Origin: Distichodus sexfasciatus
Taxonomy: Eukaryota > Chordata > Actinopteri > Characiformes > Distichodontidae
Direction: 5' to 3'
DNA length: 64,000 nt
NCBI GenBank assembly: GCA_032718565.1
Contig: JAVGVS010000764.1
Coordinates: 1 to 64,000, forward strand
In this document: piece after piece, positions 33,680 to 45,776 of the stretch
How the letters are laid out: each line of letters opens with the position of its first letter
Position numbering within the stretch: position 1 is the first letter of the stretch
Translations under genes and position numbers: made by a program
The notes under the pieces: model-generated
The model's database searches: none
Seen by the model: the letters and a program-made list of their open reading frames with translations, nothing else
Told to the model about the DNA's origin: nothing

Positions 33680-36600
33680 TGGAAAAGAGCTCTGAATATA
33701 TGTATCCCCTAAATAAACATTACAATCCTAAAAATAGCTGGAAATGCACAAATATTCAGATATATATAAATATTAAATGCGGTGTTGTATGATGAACACC
33801 GTAAATGAGTATGTGACATTCAAAAAGTCAGAGTATCTAGGGTTACCCTAAAAACAGTGTTGCCACTGTGTCCCTCAGCAAGACACTAAAACTCAAGATG
33901 CTCCATAAAATTAGGAGATGGACCTCACTCTCTGCTAAAAGCTGTAACTGTAACCGTCTTGATGGACCTTTTGAATTAAGACCATTTAAGCTTATATAGA
34001 GTATTGAAGCAGTAGTAGATTCTGCCAAGTGCACTTCCATTATGATTACTTCATCGGATCCATATCTATTTTTACACACATTGTATAAAACTTACCATGC
34101 ATGCGTGTAATCTCAGTAAACAGAGCTCAAGATATGCCAGATTACATGCTTTGTGGGACGATAACAATCGGATTCCTCCCTGTTCCAGTCTACCATGTAA
34201 AATTGATTTGGATTGCTTACACAAGTACATCTCTCCCCCGACGATAAAGACGAAGACACCGTAGTCATTTATCTTGTGATACAAGAGATCCGTCTTGATT
34301 TTACCAGTAAGGAAAAGTCATACTTAACACATTTCACACACAATTAAACCAGGGATTTAAAAGACTGATATACAGGGGCATTAATCAGACCGAACGGTTC
34401 AAGCCGTGCCTTCTTTGAGGCTCACAATGTCCTCACTAAAAGCCTCCTCGCCAATCAATAAATATCCAGCAGCACTCAGATGTGGCCAATAAAACGTTTT
34501 CCAGAGGCCACAGAATTTGCCGTATCGAATGTCGCCATTGTTGCCATCGCCTCGGCTTATGAGTCCCATCCTTCTCCCGCCTTACAAACGAAGGGGACGC
34601 CGCTTTCCGAAGGCGCTGCCGATGCCGCCTCTTGCCACAAAATGAATGTCTGCTGATTTCTCAGCACCGTTTGGATGAAAGCCTCTATTCCCCTCCCGTT
34701 CCCATAAAAAACAGAGATTTACCCATTTATCAAAAGAGAAACTGGATCCGTCTCTGCTGCACTTTGGCAGGCCGACTAAATGAGTTATAGACCCATTTAG
34801 CCCTTCATCACCGGCGGATTCAGACGATGAGCTGGTGGAACAACAGAAAAGTCTGTGCCAATTGCCGTCTCTGTTGCCTTCTGCCTTGCCTTTAAATGCA
34901 CGTTTCATTGATGTGACTTCTCCAGGCACTACTACTTCTCCTCCTCCTCCTCACCACCAGGGGCGTTTTCTGCTCTACAGTTACGTATGTTTGACCCTTA
35001 TTAAACCACGACTTCGCTTTTTCCTCCTGCAGTCCACACATTTAGCTTTGTTACAATTTATTTAAATTTTTTCTGCACCTTTGGGACTAAATTTGACAAC
35101 ACAGAGATGATTATAACAGATAACGGAAGCCATGCATTAGGAATATGTGTTCAGTTGTGCATTAAAATGTTTGAATACGTTCCAACCAATCAATTTGAGT
35201 CCACTCTGTTACATTTCATTATCATCCTGCTCAAGTATCAGTGTGTTTCGCAGCCGGTTCATCAGGGCTCGGGAAATGATTTAGGAGAATTACTACCAAA
35301 ATGGCGAGTCTCAGGAGAAACTTCCATTCTCAGGCCATAACTTATCTTGTCTACTGGCACATGTTGTACGACAGCTTTAAACTTAATGCAATCAAACAAA
35401 CTTAATCATATCCAAAGCGCCTTGCATCTCCTTATTACATTTGACTTCTAAATAAAAAATCTAAATGTTATTCAGTAACAGCAACAACGCCATTTTAGCT
35501 ACATTCCCTAAAACACAGCACGCTAACTCAAATCATGCTATAAATCTGCCAACAGCGTGCCACAAATTCTAGATCTGCTCAACATAACAACAAACAAAAA
35601 TCATACTTTTCCTCATTCCGCCACAGGGCAAAAAACGTTTTTCTTTCCTGCCACTATGACCTTTACTGCACCACACTCTTTCTCGGCCGAGCTGCGCCTG
35701 GTCTTTTTCTGTCAGCGTTTCAGCAGGAGCGCACCACGTCGCCTTTCGCTGCTGTGACATTTGGAGTTAGTCGAGCGTCGACGATCCCCAGCCGAGCTCT
35801 CTGCTGCATCCGGGACCGACCGCGAGCAACCACGAGGCGGCACCGGGAACCATCCGGAAAAACGTTGGCGTGCATGGGGCGGGAAGGTCGGCCAGTGCTG
35901 CTCTGTGTAATTAAGGAAAAAGCTTCTGCCCACTTTATAGCTGCTGAATTATTACGCTGCGGCCCTCTTTAGCCAGCAGGGGTGTAACGTTACATTGATA
36001 TACATCGATGCTGCCATTTAATTATCAACGATCCCATAATATTGATCCGAAATGAAAATACTGATCAGAGATTATATATATTGTAATGTCACTTTTTTAT
36101 TTAAATGGAGGTGAGTAATTGTTTTTCATTCATTTCAGTTGAGCTCACGTGAGCTAAAATGATATTGTAAAACAATATTTTAGTTGCTTTTGATAATTTG
36201 ATATGAATGCAAGTGATTGTCTTGAATCAGCATATGATATTGTCCCATCATATTATAGACATTGAAAGATATCAAAACGCTGTCCGTCGAACCAACATAA
36301 TATTGTGTCGTGAGCACTCTTTCTCCCCCATATTTCCAACCTTTTGGGCCAACAAGTTAAAATCGAGGGAGTGTTTTTGTTTTGTTTCTAAAAAAATGTC
36401 TTTCAGAAAGGAGATATATGCGCTCTGAAGGCATGTGGATGGACAACCACCAAAGGAGGCCATAAAACGATCAACTGCAAGAGGGGAAATCCACAAGTCA
36501 CCAATGCTGACCGCTCACACCCACTCGTCTGCATTCCAGCCTCCAACCTCCGGCCCTGGATCAGGAGGTTTTACCGCTTATGTCCACAGAAAAATATACA

Positions 36601-36760
36601 AACGCATTTGGCTGCACATATTTATTTCTTTAAGGATTTGGCGTTAATTTGTAAGCAACTTGGGACTTATCAGATGCTACCAGAGACTGATGGGGAGACT
36701 GTGACTGTAAATGGAGATCACTGTGGACTCAAGATTGTCTACAAAATGTTGAAAATAGCA
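33680..36760. other. Low-repeat region with a CpG-rich patch, no gene recognised
   Basis: Largely complex DNA, less AT-rich than most of the window. 35690-35900 is rich in CpG (for example GGGACCGACCGCGAGC). A hAT-like end CAGGGGTGTAACGTTACA begins near 35979 without a partner end. I found no convincing exon pair or conserved domain. The frame at 34582-34929 (-) has no recognisable family. Candidate roles are enhancers or unannotated exons; neither is demonstrated. Confidence 0.35.
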
Positions 36761-36806
36761 TATATATATATATATAATAATTTCCTGAACGGCTTACCAT
36801 AATGTG

Positions 36807-36866
36807 TGTGTGTGTGTGTGTGTGTGTATGTACATACATACATACATACATACATACATACATACA
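36807..36866. repeat. (TG)n and (CATA)n microsatellites
   Basis: A TG run to about 36827 followed by CATA units to about 36865, directly abutting the left end of the next Tc1 element. Confidence 0.95.
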
Positions 36867-36868
36867 CA

Positions 36869-38118
36869 CAGTGGGGGAAATAATTATTTGATCCCCTTTT
36901 GATTTTGTAAGTTTGCCCACTTACAAAGAAATGAACAGTCTCGACTTTTTATGGTAGTTTTATTTTAATGAATAGAAACAGAATATCAACCAAAAATCCA
37001 GAAAAAAAACACTACATAAAAGTTATACATTGATTTGCATTTTATTGAGAGAAATAAGTATTTCATCCCCCAGCAAAACACAACTTAGTACTTGATGGAG
37101 AAACCCTTGTTGGCAAGCACAGGGGCAAGACGTTTCTTGTAGTTGGTCACCAGGTTTACACACATCCTAGGAGGGATTTTGGCCTACTTCTCTTTACAGA
37201 AACTTTCTAAATCCTTTATGTTTCTTGTCTGTCGCTTGGCAACTCGGAAAAACAGCCCCAAAGCATAATGTTTCCACCACTGCGCTTTACTGTAGAGATG
37301 GTGGTGATGGTGTGCCTTGAGTCATACTCAGTATTTCTCTTCCTCCAAACACGGCGGTTGGAGTTGATGCCAAAGAGCTCGATTTTGGTCTCATCTGACC
37401 ACAGCACTTTCTCCCATGCCTTCTCTGAATCATCTAGATGTTCATTGGCAAACTTAAGATGGGCCTATACATGTGCCTTCTCGAGCAGGGTGACCTTGTG
37501 GGCACTGCAAGACTTCAGTCCTTTATAGTGTAGTGTGTTACCAATGGTATTCTTGGTGACTGTGGTCCCAGCTGACTTCAGATCATTAACAAGCTCCTCC
37601 CGAGTAGTTGTGGGCTGATTCCTCACCTTTCTCATGATCCTCCTCACCCCATGAGGCAAGATCTTGCATGGAGCTCCAGATCGAGGGCGACTGATGGTCA
37701 TTTTATGTTCCTTCCATTTTCGAATAAACGCACCAACAGTTGTCACATTCTCACCAGGCTTCTTGCTAATTGTCTTGTAGCCCATTTCAGTCTTGTGCAA
37801 ACTCTACAAACTTGTCCCTGGTGTCCTAATGAGATGAGATCAGGTGTATCTGTAATTGATTTATTGCAATCTGTGTGCCACACCCAACCTGTGGGAGCCA
37901 GAATTCAGGCTGGGTTGTAGGGGATCAAATAATTATTTCACTCAATAAAATGCAAATTAATTTATAACTTTTATGTAGTGTGTTTTTTCTGGGTTTTGGG
38001 TGATATTCTGTCTCTCTTCGTTTAAAAAAACCTACTGTAAAAATTAGAGACTTTTCATTTCTTTGTAAGTGGGCAAACTAACAAAATCAACAGGGGATCA
38101 AATAATTATTTCCCCCAT
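36869..38118 (-). mobile_element. Tc1-like element, internally deleted
   Basis: The ends CAGTGGGGGAAATAATTA and a matching complement (AATAATTATTTCCCCC at the right) define a copy of about 1.25 kb. The minus-strand transposase is partial. The right end adjoins another Tc1 beginning at 38122. Confidence 0.8.
37216..37800 (-). pseudogene. Tc1 transposase remnant (N-terminal two thirds)
   Basis: The minus-strand frame 37465-37800 has the HTH-region GENVTTVGAFIRKWKEH and NQPTTTREELVNDLK. The frame 37216-37407 has MLWSDETKIELFG with the first catalytic Asp, then GGNIMLWGCF. Downstream the second Asp and Glu motifs are missing, consistent with an internal deletion. A frame change separates the two parts. 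Inactive. Confidence 0.8.
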
Positions 38119-38121
38119 ATA

Positions 38122-38515
38122 CAGTACTGTGCAAAAGTTTTAGGCAGGTGTGAAAAAATGCTGTAAACAAAGAATGCTTTCAAAAATGGAAGTGTTAATC
38201 ATTTATTTTCATCAATCAACAAAATGCAGTGAATGAACAAAAGAGAAGTCTAAATCAAATCAATATTTGGTGTGACCACACTTTGCCTTCAAAACAGCAT
38301 CAATTCTTCTAGGTACGCTTGCACACAGTTTTTGAAGGAATTCGGCTGGTAGGTTGTTCCAAACATCTTGGAGAACTAACCATAGATCTGTGGATGTAGG
38401 CTTCTTCACATCCTTCTGTCTCTTCATGTAATCCCAGACACACTCGATGATGTTGAGATCAGGGCTCTGTGGCGGCCATACCATCACTTCCAGGACTTCT
38501 TGTTCTTCTTTACTC
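38122..38515 (-). mobile_element. Truncated Tc1-like element, transposase C-terminus
   Basis: One terminus, CAGTACTGTGCAAAAGTTTT, lies at 38122. The minus-strand frame 38260-38487 reads VWPPQSPDLNIIECVWDY, the catalytic Glu motif, and ends with VPRRIDAVLKAKCGHTKY, typical of Tc1 C-termini. The rest of the transposase and the other terminus are missing past about 38515. Confidence 0.8.
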
Positions 38516-38540
38516 TTTCACCCTTATGTTTGACTATTTA

Positions 38541-40685
38541 TTAGGGTTCCATGCGGCGAAACTGCTGGAAACCTATTGTTTTCGTGTGGTTATTATTATT
38601 ATTATTATTATTTTTTTTTTTTTCTACCTTAAAATGCGTCGTAGAGAAAAAACTGTAAGACCTACAGCTTTGAAACTTAGGTACAGGTAGGTCCAGTACC
38701 TCACTAACTACTCTGGCAAAAAAAAAATTGCACCACTCTGCCAGCTGTTGGCGCAACAACTTTTGCATTTTGCCTAATAACTTTTGAACCGTAGCTCCGA
38801 TTTTCAAATTTTTTTATACCATCTTAATCCTTGGGTCAAGCTGAATCTTTATAGACCCCTCCCATCAATGTCAGCCATATTGGATTTCTCACTAATTTGC
38901 ATAATATGCAAAACCAACTCTTGCAAACTAGTTGCTGGATTTTTGTCCAATCTGCATGAAACTGGTCTCATTGAATCCCAAGACACTCTTCTTGTCATGG
39001 TGCAGTGTGTTGGCATAACTCAAGGTGAGGTCACTGTGCAAGCCATCTTTATTGGGAACTTCAAACTTAAACATATGTTCAGTCTTCAAAAATACACAGA
39101 GCACGCCGACATGGGGAGGATAGTGTGAGGGTGGACGAACAGAGACAATGGGGGAAAGAACCTGACTTAAATACTAAACAGAAACAATGAAAAGGAACAA
39201 TCAGACGAGGGAAAACCAATCAGAACACAATCAGAAAACAATCAATATTAACCAACAAAGTGAGAACCAATCAAAACAGGGGTCTGGACCAAAACAGACT
39301 AGACCCAGGTGAACAAACTAATGAACATTGAACTACCAATGAGACAAAGTAGGAAGGTGGGACAAGTACTTGACAGACAGGAGACACGAGACCAAACTGA
39401 ATACATGAAAACTACACAATGGCGGCATCTGCTGGCCGCTTAGCAAACATCACAGGAGGCCTGTTATGGCCGAAGTCCAGGGGGGTCATGACGCTTCTTT
39501 AATAATTATCTAGCACTTATTTAATTTAGGTCTTCATATGGCTGTAATATGCAAATAAATGTGGTGGGCTTGGCATAGGACTGCAAAGCCACACACTGAG
39601 TTTCATAGAAATCTGCCTCTGGGGGGTGCTATAACAGTCAATGAAGTTCTTGGCTGAAAGAATGACATATCTTTTCAACTGTATGGCCAATCAGCTCGAA
39701 ACTTTGCATTCTACACCTTAATAAATGGGTCCACCAAATTCTAGAACATCATTAAAATCATCAAACTCCATCATAAAAAACATGGCCGAAATCTGCCAAT
39801 CAAGTATCAAAAAATGTTATGTGGCTAGAATCAAGGTTAAACTTGTCTGAGCCCCATCAATCTTGGTAAATATGTTAACATACCCACTTAAACTACACAG
39901 TTAAAATATGGTGGAATTTGGCTATTTGATGGCGCTATGGCACACATTCAAACCTTACATTGCTTTTCTGGCCATAAAGGTTTTTTGTTCCGATCTGTAC
40001 GAAACTTGTCTTAAATGAATCACAAGGGTCTTAAACCAAAAAGTTATTGAGAACATTTTTGATTTTCATCACAAAATGGCTGCCACAATTAAATAAATGG
40101 AAATGGGTGTGGCCTAGTTGGAACAAATGGTCCCAAATCACTAACACTTAGTTTGATCTGTACCAAACTTGGCAGACTTATGTAAGATGCCAAGTGAAGC
40201 AATTGTGCAAAGTGTCATCCGCATCTGCCACTCTGGCATGCTACAACAGAGAATTGAATGTTTTGTCACATCCTGTATAGCATATACATATAAAAGCATT
40301 ATCCTTTCACGATCCTTTCAAGATTAAAGGATGCAACTTGTCATCCCACTCATTTCAAAACTTTCATACATTTCGACTTGTGACTCTTGGTGAATCACTG
40401 CGCTCTGATTTTTTCAAAGTCTGAAAAAAATCCTGAAATCCATACGATATGGTAGACCCAAGTCACCCCAAATTTTCCTAAAATTGTCTATATTTGATCA
40501 TATTATAAAACTTATATGATTATGTCCAAATATGATTAACAAAGCAGACCAAACAGCTTATTATGTAAATACACTTGTTAAAGAAATGACAAATATTTGG
40601 TTATTTTTATGCATATCTTTTATCTATTTTATCTTTTATCTGTTTATCTATTCCGATATGGCCCCAGACTGCATGGACCCCGCAA
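38541..40685. repeat. Hairpin-ended unclassified repeat, copy 2
   Basis: Starts TTAGGGTTCCATGCGGC near a weak hairpin and ends near CTGCATGGACCCC at about 40672, like the copy at 12911-13967. Internal phrases are shared, including TAACTTTTGAACCGTAGC and CCAAGACACTCTTCTT. It is interrupted by the solo LTR at 38993-39493. No coding sequence. Confidence 0.55.
38993..39493. mobile_element. Probable solo LTR
   Basis: A 501-bp insert begins TGTCATGG and ends TCATGACG, near-palindromic LTR-type ends with one mismatch. It is flanked by CTTCT at 38988-38992 and 39494-39498. The uninterrupted sequence is seen in the sister repeat at about 13338. No internal genes remain. The LTR family is not identified. 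Confidence 0.65.
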
Positions 40686-40849
40686 TCGCCGATGGAGGCT
40701 ATATTTATAATTAAATTGTAATCAATATTGTACATCCCTGGCTATTCTTCTCTTTTTTGTAATTTGTGTTGTGTTTGTTTGTGTCCGAATAAAAAAATCT
40801 AACCATGATGCATTACTGCATGAAGCCTATGCTGTACGGTGTGTCACGC
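40686..40849. other. Short AT-rich spacer
   Basis: AT-rich sequence between the hairpin-ended repeat and the 3' end of the L1 fragment. No gene is seen. Confidence 0.4.
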
Positions 40850-41945
40850 TTCAATTTTTTGAATAAATTTATTTTTTAAACCAAACTTGATTGATGAAAC
40901 ATCAGGAAAGTACAAGTGAAGTTAGTTACACACAAACAACATACAAATATGCATACAAACAGGAGCCGGGGGTGGGGGGGAATTCAAATAAAAATATCAA
41001 AAAATGAGCACAACTGAGTTTTAACAGCTTTCTTATTTTTGGAGTCAGATATATTTTGGATGTACTGTTTAGTTCCCTTTTCAAAGGCTATAAATGACAG
41101 TTTGGAGTGATTAAATTTGGTTTTGTGAATATGGTGCTTCCCCAAAATTGTTTTTCTTGGAATGGACACCAAACAGTACATCTTTCCAAGACAGAGAAAA
41201 TTCCATTTCAATCTTCAAATTCAAATTCATTTATATAGCGCTCTTAACAATAGTCATTGTCACGAAGCACTTTACATATAACCAGCTTAAACCCCCCAAC
41301 AAGCAAGCCTGAGGTGACAGTGGCAAGGAAAAACTCCCTCTAATAGGAAGACCTCTCAGCAACATTAAGCTGAAATTAGTTCAGTATTGTGCTGCTAAGT
41401 CAGTAGAGGTCCATAGGGTCCAATCCCAGTTGGTTTCACGATGATGTCTCTATGGAGTCCTGGTGCAGGTTCAGTCGGTCAGGATCAGCTCAGGAGGGTT
41501 GACAAAATCAAGCGTCAGCTCAGGACGTCTCCAGGGACTCCTGGTGAGTTCAGTTGGTCAGCGTCAGCTCGGTAGGGTTGAGATGGTCAGCGTCAGCTCA
41601 GGGCAACTCCATAGAGTCCCGGTAAGGGTTTGGTCAGCCAAGCGTCAGCTCGGGATCAGCTCGGGAACAGCTCGGCAACAGCTCGGAAAAAGAAGAAGAG
41701 AGAGAAGAGAGTTAAGTGCCCAAACCTAACCTCCAGCAGTGCTAGAGTAATTATGACAGCCTAGCTAAAAAGGGAGAGCTGGAAGGTAACACAGACATGA
41801 GGGCTTCCAGGGGTCTCGGCATCACACGAAACCACCATCTGCAAACTTGAGCGATCAGCAAGAGTGGTAGGATGACAGCACCAATCTCCCCTTTCACCTT
41901 TACTCTCAAATGACCATGAACGCCTTTAACTAAGAAAAGGTGACT

Positions 41946-42901
41946 TTAATATCCAAAAGACTGACTAAACAGGTAAGTCTTAAGCCTTGACTTAAAAGCA
42001 GAGATTGTTTCTGAGCTCCAAACACTAGTAGGACGTTTTTTCCACAACTGTGGTGCTTTATGAGCAAAAGCTCTTCCCCCCACGGTAATAAATGCATGAA
42101 CCAGTTTCTCTGCATCTTGAAAGGATAGCACGTTTCTTAGTTTGGCAATATTACGGAGTTGAAAGAAGGCAGTGCAACTAATGTTAGAAGCATGTACATC
42201 AAATGAAAGATTGGAGTCTAAAGTAACACCAAGGTTTTTAACAATAGTACTTGGTACAATGGATAATCCATCAAGATTGGCATTAGACCATTGGACCTCA
42301 GTCTTGTCCAGATTTAGCTGGAGGAAGTAGTCCGACATATCAATCAAGCATTCTTCCATTCTCTGAAGTCCGGTTTAGCCGATATATATAACTGTGTATC
42401 GTCCGCAAAACAATGAAAACTAATTCCATGCTTACGAATGACTGAGCCTAAAGGTAGCATGTACAGCGAAAACAGCAAGGGACCTAAAACTGATCCTTGT
42501 GGTACTCCATATTTCACCCTGACGTGTTCTGAGGAATCACCATTTATATTCACATACTGATAGCGGTCTGAAAGGTAGGATCTGAACTAAGAGAGGGCCA
42601 CTCCCCTGATACCAACAACATGTTCAAGTCTATCTAGGAGAATGGCATGATCAACAGTATCAAAAGCAGCACTAAGATCAAACTGCATAGGAGCGAGGCA
42701 TAGCCCTGATCAGCAGATAAGAGGAAATCCATTCACTACCTTTAGCAGAGCAGTCTCTGTGCTATGGTTTGTTCTAAACCCAGACTGAAACATTTCATAA
42801 ATCTGGTTTTCCTGCAAGAATGAGGTTAGTTGACTGGCAACAACCTTTTCTATTATATTGGAGATAAATGGGAGGTTAGATATTGGTCTATAGTTTAACA
42901 T
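41946..42901 (-). pseudogene. L2 reverse transcriptase remnant
   Basis: Three frames (42710-42901, 42344-42553, 41946-42359) make up the RT core. The catalytic ADD (CFADDTQLY) is retained near 42396-42410 and GVPQGSVLGP precedes it. The segment between 42553 and 42710, with the first catalytic Asp region, is frame-shifted. The C-terminal LNLDKTEVQW and NLGVTLDSNLSF follow the active site. Confidence 0.85.
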
Positions 42902-43576
42902 TACCAGGGGAACGAAAATTAGGCTTCTTCAGCAAAGGTTTAATCACTGCTAATTTAAGAGATTTGGGTAAATAACCAATACTAATAGAGGAGTTAACTA
43001 TTGCTAGTAGAGGTTTAATCACTACTGGAATCATCTCTGAGTAACCTCGTTGGAACAGGGTCTAACATGCAGGTAGATGAATTTGAGGAAAGGATTAAAG
43101 ACGTTAAATCTGACTGGTCAACCCGAGTAAATGATTCAAATAAGATGGTGGCAGTAATAATACTTGTCTTGTCAAGTACTTGTCTTTTTTGGTCAAAAAA
43201 GTTCATAAATTCGCTACTAGAAAACAATGTTGGTACAGTTTGAGTAGTAGTCTGGCTATCAGTCAGCTTGGATACCATGTTAAATAGCAACCTAGGATTA
43301 TTTTTGTTATTTTCAATTAGCAATGATAGGTATTCTGATTTCACAGCTCTAAGAGTCTTTTTATAGCTTCCCATAGCGTCTTTCCATGCTAGTTTAAATA
43401 CCACTAATCTAGTTTGCCGCCACTTACGTTCTAGTTTCTGTGTCCCTTGTTTTAGGCTACATAGGTGGTCATTATACCAAGGGGATGTTTTGTTTTCTCT
43501 GATCTTTTTAATTTTTAATGTAGCAATTTTATCTAAGGTGGAACGAAGCGTAGATGTTAGATAATCCGTATTACTC

Positions 43577-43933
43577 TCAAATTCGGCAAGATTCCGCTGT
43601 CAGGAACGACAGATCGGGGAGATTATCAATAAAGTTACTAGCTGTATCTGAAGTGATTGTACACTTGGAGCAGAAGCGAGCTGTAGTATTTGTGTTTTGA
43701 CTAAAGTGAAAATCAAATGTAATGAGATGGTGGTCAGAAATAATACTAGCCTGAGGCAGTACTGTTACATTATCTACATTAAGACCAAATGATAGGATTA
43801 AATCAAGGGGATGACCGCAGTTGTGAGTGGGCCCAATTGCATTTTGAACAATGCCCATGGAATCTAGTAAATTAGTAAAAGCTGCTGTCAGAGGATCTTG
43901 TTCATTATCTACATGAATATTAAAGTCCCCCAC
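43577..43933 (-). pseudogene. L2 endonuclease (C-terminal half) remnant
   Basis: The frame carries GDFNIH (active-site Asp and Asn) and SDHH (catalytic His), the signature of the APE-type endonuclease of non-LTR elements. The N-terminal half toward 44500 is too broken to assign cleanly. Confidence 0.8.
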
Positions 43934-44574
43934 AATTATTGCTCTTTCAGTTGAAATAACCAGGTCTGACAGAAATTCTGAAAATTCAGTTAGGAATTCA
44001 GAATAAGGACCTGGTGGACGGTAAATCGTAATGAGAGGGAGCGACGAAGAATTAGGTTTTGCAGATATGTCTGTAATTCTAAGGAATAATAATTCGAATG
44101 ATTTAAATGGAAATTTAGTTCCTGACTTCTGTGTTATTGAAAGAGATCTTTCGTAGATGGTTGCAACACCTCCCCCTTTACCACTGAGTCAGGGTTTATG
44201 CTCATAACTATATCCTGGAGGCGTCGCATCATTTAAGGCTAAATACTTGTTGGGTCTTACCCATGTCTCAGTTAAGCAGAGCGCGTTTAGGACGTGGTCT
44301 GAAATCATTTCACTAATAATAAGTGCCTTAGTAGTTAATGATCTAATACTTAGTAGTCCTACTTTCAGCTATACTGATTCAGCTATACTGATACAGTTTT
44401 ACAGATATTCTGCATTGGCTGCTCTAATTTAATAGAAATTAGATTGGAAAAGGACGCCTTTCGCATTTTACGTGAATTATTTTTGGTTCGGGGCACAGAG
44501 ACAAAATACATAGGTGGCGGCTCAATGCAACTCGCAGGCGGTCGGTTTAGCCTTTCTGCCTTGGCTCTGGTTTG

Positions 44575-44820
44575 TCAATGGCCGCCTACACCTGAACCTG
44601 CATAAAGGCTAGCTGCTATGTTCATTGAAATACGGGCAGCACCCTCCCACAAGGGGTGGATACCATCCCGGCTCAAAAGACCAGCCTTTCCCTCGAAAGT
44701 GGAACAGTTATCTACAAAACCTATGCTATTTTCAGAGCACCTCTTTGACAGCCAGCAGTTCAGCGACCAGAGCCTGCTGTAGGTCTCGGAGCTACGTCTA
44801 GCTGGGAGTATTACATCTTG
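44575..44820 (-). pseudogene. ORF1 esterase-like fragment of the L2 element
   Basis: The frame ends in GLLSRDGIHPLWEGAARIS. The Asp-x-x-His arrangement (DGIH) matches the catalytic block V of SGNH-type esterases, found in ORF1 proteins of CR1/L2 LINEs. Upstream residues that overlap the L1 border belong to L1 in another frame. Confidence 0.5.
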
Positions 44821-45103
44821 GCTGTAATGTACCGGGACATGTCTGTCCAGAATGTGACGGTAAAGCGACAATGCCAGGATAGGTGCATCATTGTTTCAGG
44901 ATCAGACTCGCACAAAGAACAGTCCACACAGATGTCTTTCTTAAACTTCATTAGATAATGCTTCTCAGGGTAGTATTTGTGAATCAGTTTATAAGACAGT
45001 TCTCTCACTTTATTTGTAAGGAGGTATCTGTATGGGAGGTTCCATACACTGATCCAGTTTAGTTCACCAACAAGACCAGTCCAGTATTGAATGTTTCTCA
45101 CTT

Positions 45104-45288
45104 GTATTTATTAAAAGGTTTGGACTCACTGTTCCAGTTTTTGTCTTTTATTCCACACAGTAGTTACAGTCAGAACAGTCACACAGGCACCAGTGCTCAC
45201 AGCTTCTCTCTACATTCTGTGTATGTCACACTCTATTCTGTCCATGTGGGAACATTAGCTTAACATATAATTATCTTATCATTACATC
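45104..45288 (-). repeat. LTR of the decayed Gypsy element
   Basis: On the minus strand it starts TGTAATGATAAG and ends TTAATAAATACA, with GGAATAAAAG as a probable poly(A) signal. A polypurine tract lies just upstream. It is unpaired, so the exact borders are inferred. Confidence 0.55.
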
Positions 45289-45776
45289 CCTTTTGCTTTG
45301 TTTTTTGAAGTTATGATCTCTGTGTAAACAAACAATGTGTCTCCAAACTTAAGTTACCCAATCTATTGCACAAACAAAACCTTTTGTGTTCTTGTTTTTT
45401 TCTTCTTTCTTGTCCTCTTTTTTTCATACTGGCTATAATTACAAGTGAAACATACAGTTGAACATGTACATAGTAAGAAATGTATTACAAACCAAGAACA
45501 TGATCTACATATCTACACTTCTTCAACCACCATAAACTCAATTTGTCTGGTTTACTGAGTATACTCTCTTAAGTGAAATGGTCTAACAATTCTACAGCCT
45601 GCTCTAGTAAAGATAATGACATTTGTTCCTGTGTTTCTTTGAGGCATTCCTTGAGCAGTCTTTGTGATAATAGGTTTGGTCTCGGGTTCCTTTTCAGTTG
45701 TGCCTGGTGATGTGTGTGTTGTTGTGCTGTGTGGTAGAGTGGCATCTGGTGGTGAGTCTTTGTCTTTTCTGAGGTG

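Larger units (their letters stand above)
41213..44820 (-). mobile_element. L2-like (CR1/L2) LINE, degraded
   Basis: Minus-strand order from 44820: an esterase-like ORF1 end (LLSRDGIHPLWEG), endonuclease C-terminal half (MGDFNIHVDNEQ and ISDHHLITFDFHF), then RT (NYRPISNLPFISNIIEKVV, FQSGFRTNHSTETALLK, GVPQGSVLGPLLFSLYM, CFADDTQLY) and a C-terminal block. The 3' end near 41213 has TGAATTTGAATTTG repeats and GCGCTATATAAATG, typical of fish L2 tails. Several frame breaks, so inactive. It lies inside the L1 fragment. Confidence 0.85.
40850..45103 (-). mobile_element. L1/Tx1-type LINE 3' fragment split by an L2 LINE
   Basis: Minus-strand pieces of one element. 44811-45101 reads YLLTNKVRELSYKLIHKYYP and CVDCSLCESDPETMMHLSWHC, the zinc-binding region after an L1-type RT. 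40984-41211 reads KFNHSKLSFIAFEKGTKQY and DSKNKKAVKT, the usual extreme C-terminus. The intervening 41213-44820 is an L2 insertion. The A-rich 3' side near 40850 fits a LINE tail. The 5' side stops at the Gypsy LTR at 45104. Non-functional. Confidence 0.75.

Noticed and set aside
33226..33695. Open frames rich in Ser, His, Ile, Pro or Met-Asp-Gly-Trp
   Set aside because: They come from GGAT/CATC simple repeats.
34582..34929. A 115-codon minus-strand frame as a gene
   Set aside because: No recognisable domain, splice partner or homologue. Kept only as part of the unexplained low-repeat region.
44811..44871. N-terminal part of the esterase-like frame as genuine ORF1 protein
   Set aside because: These codons overlap the L1 zinc-binding fragment in another frame, so the real L2 sequence starts at about 44820.
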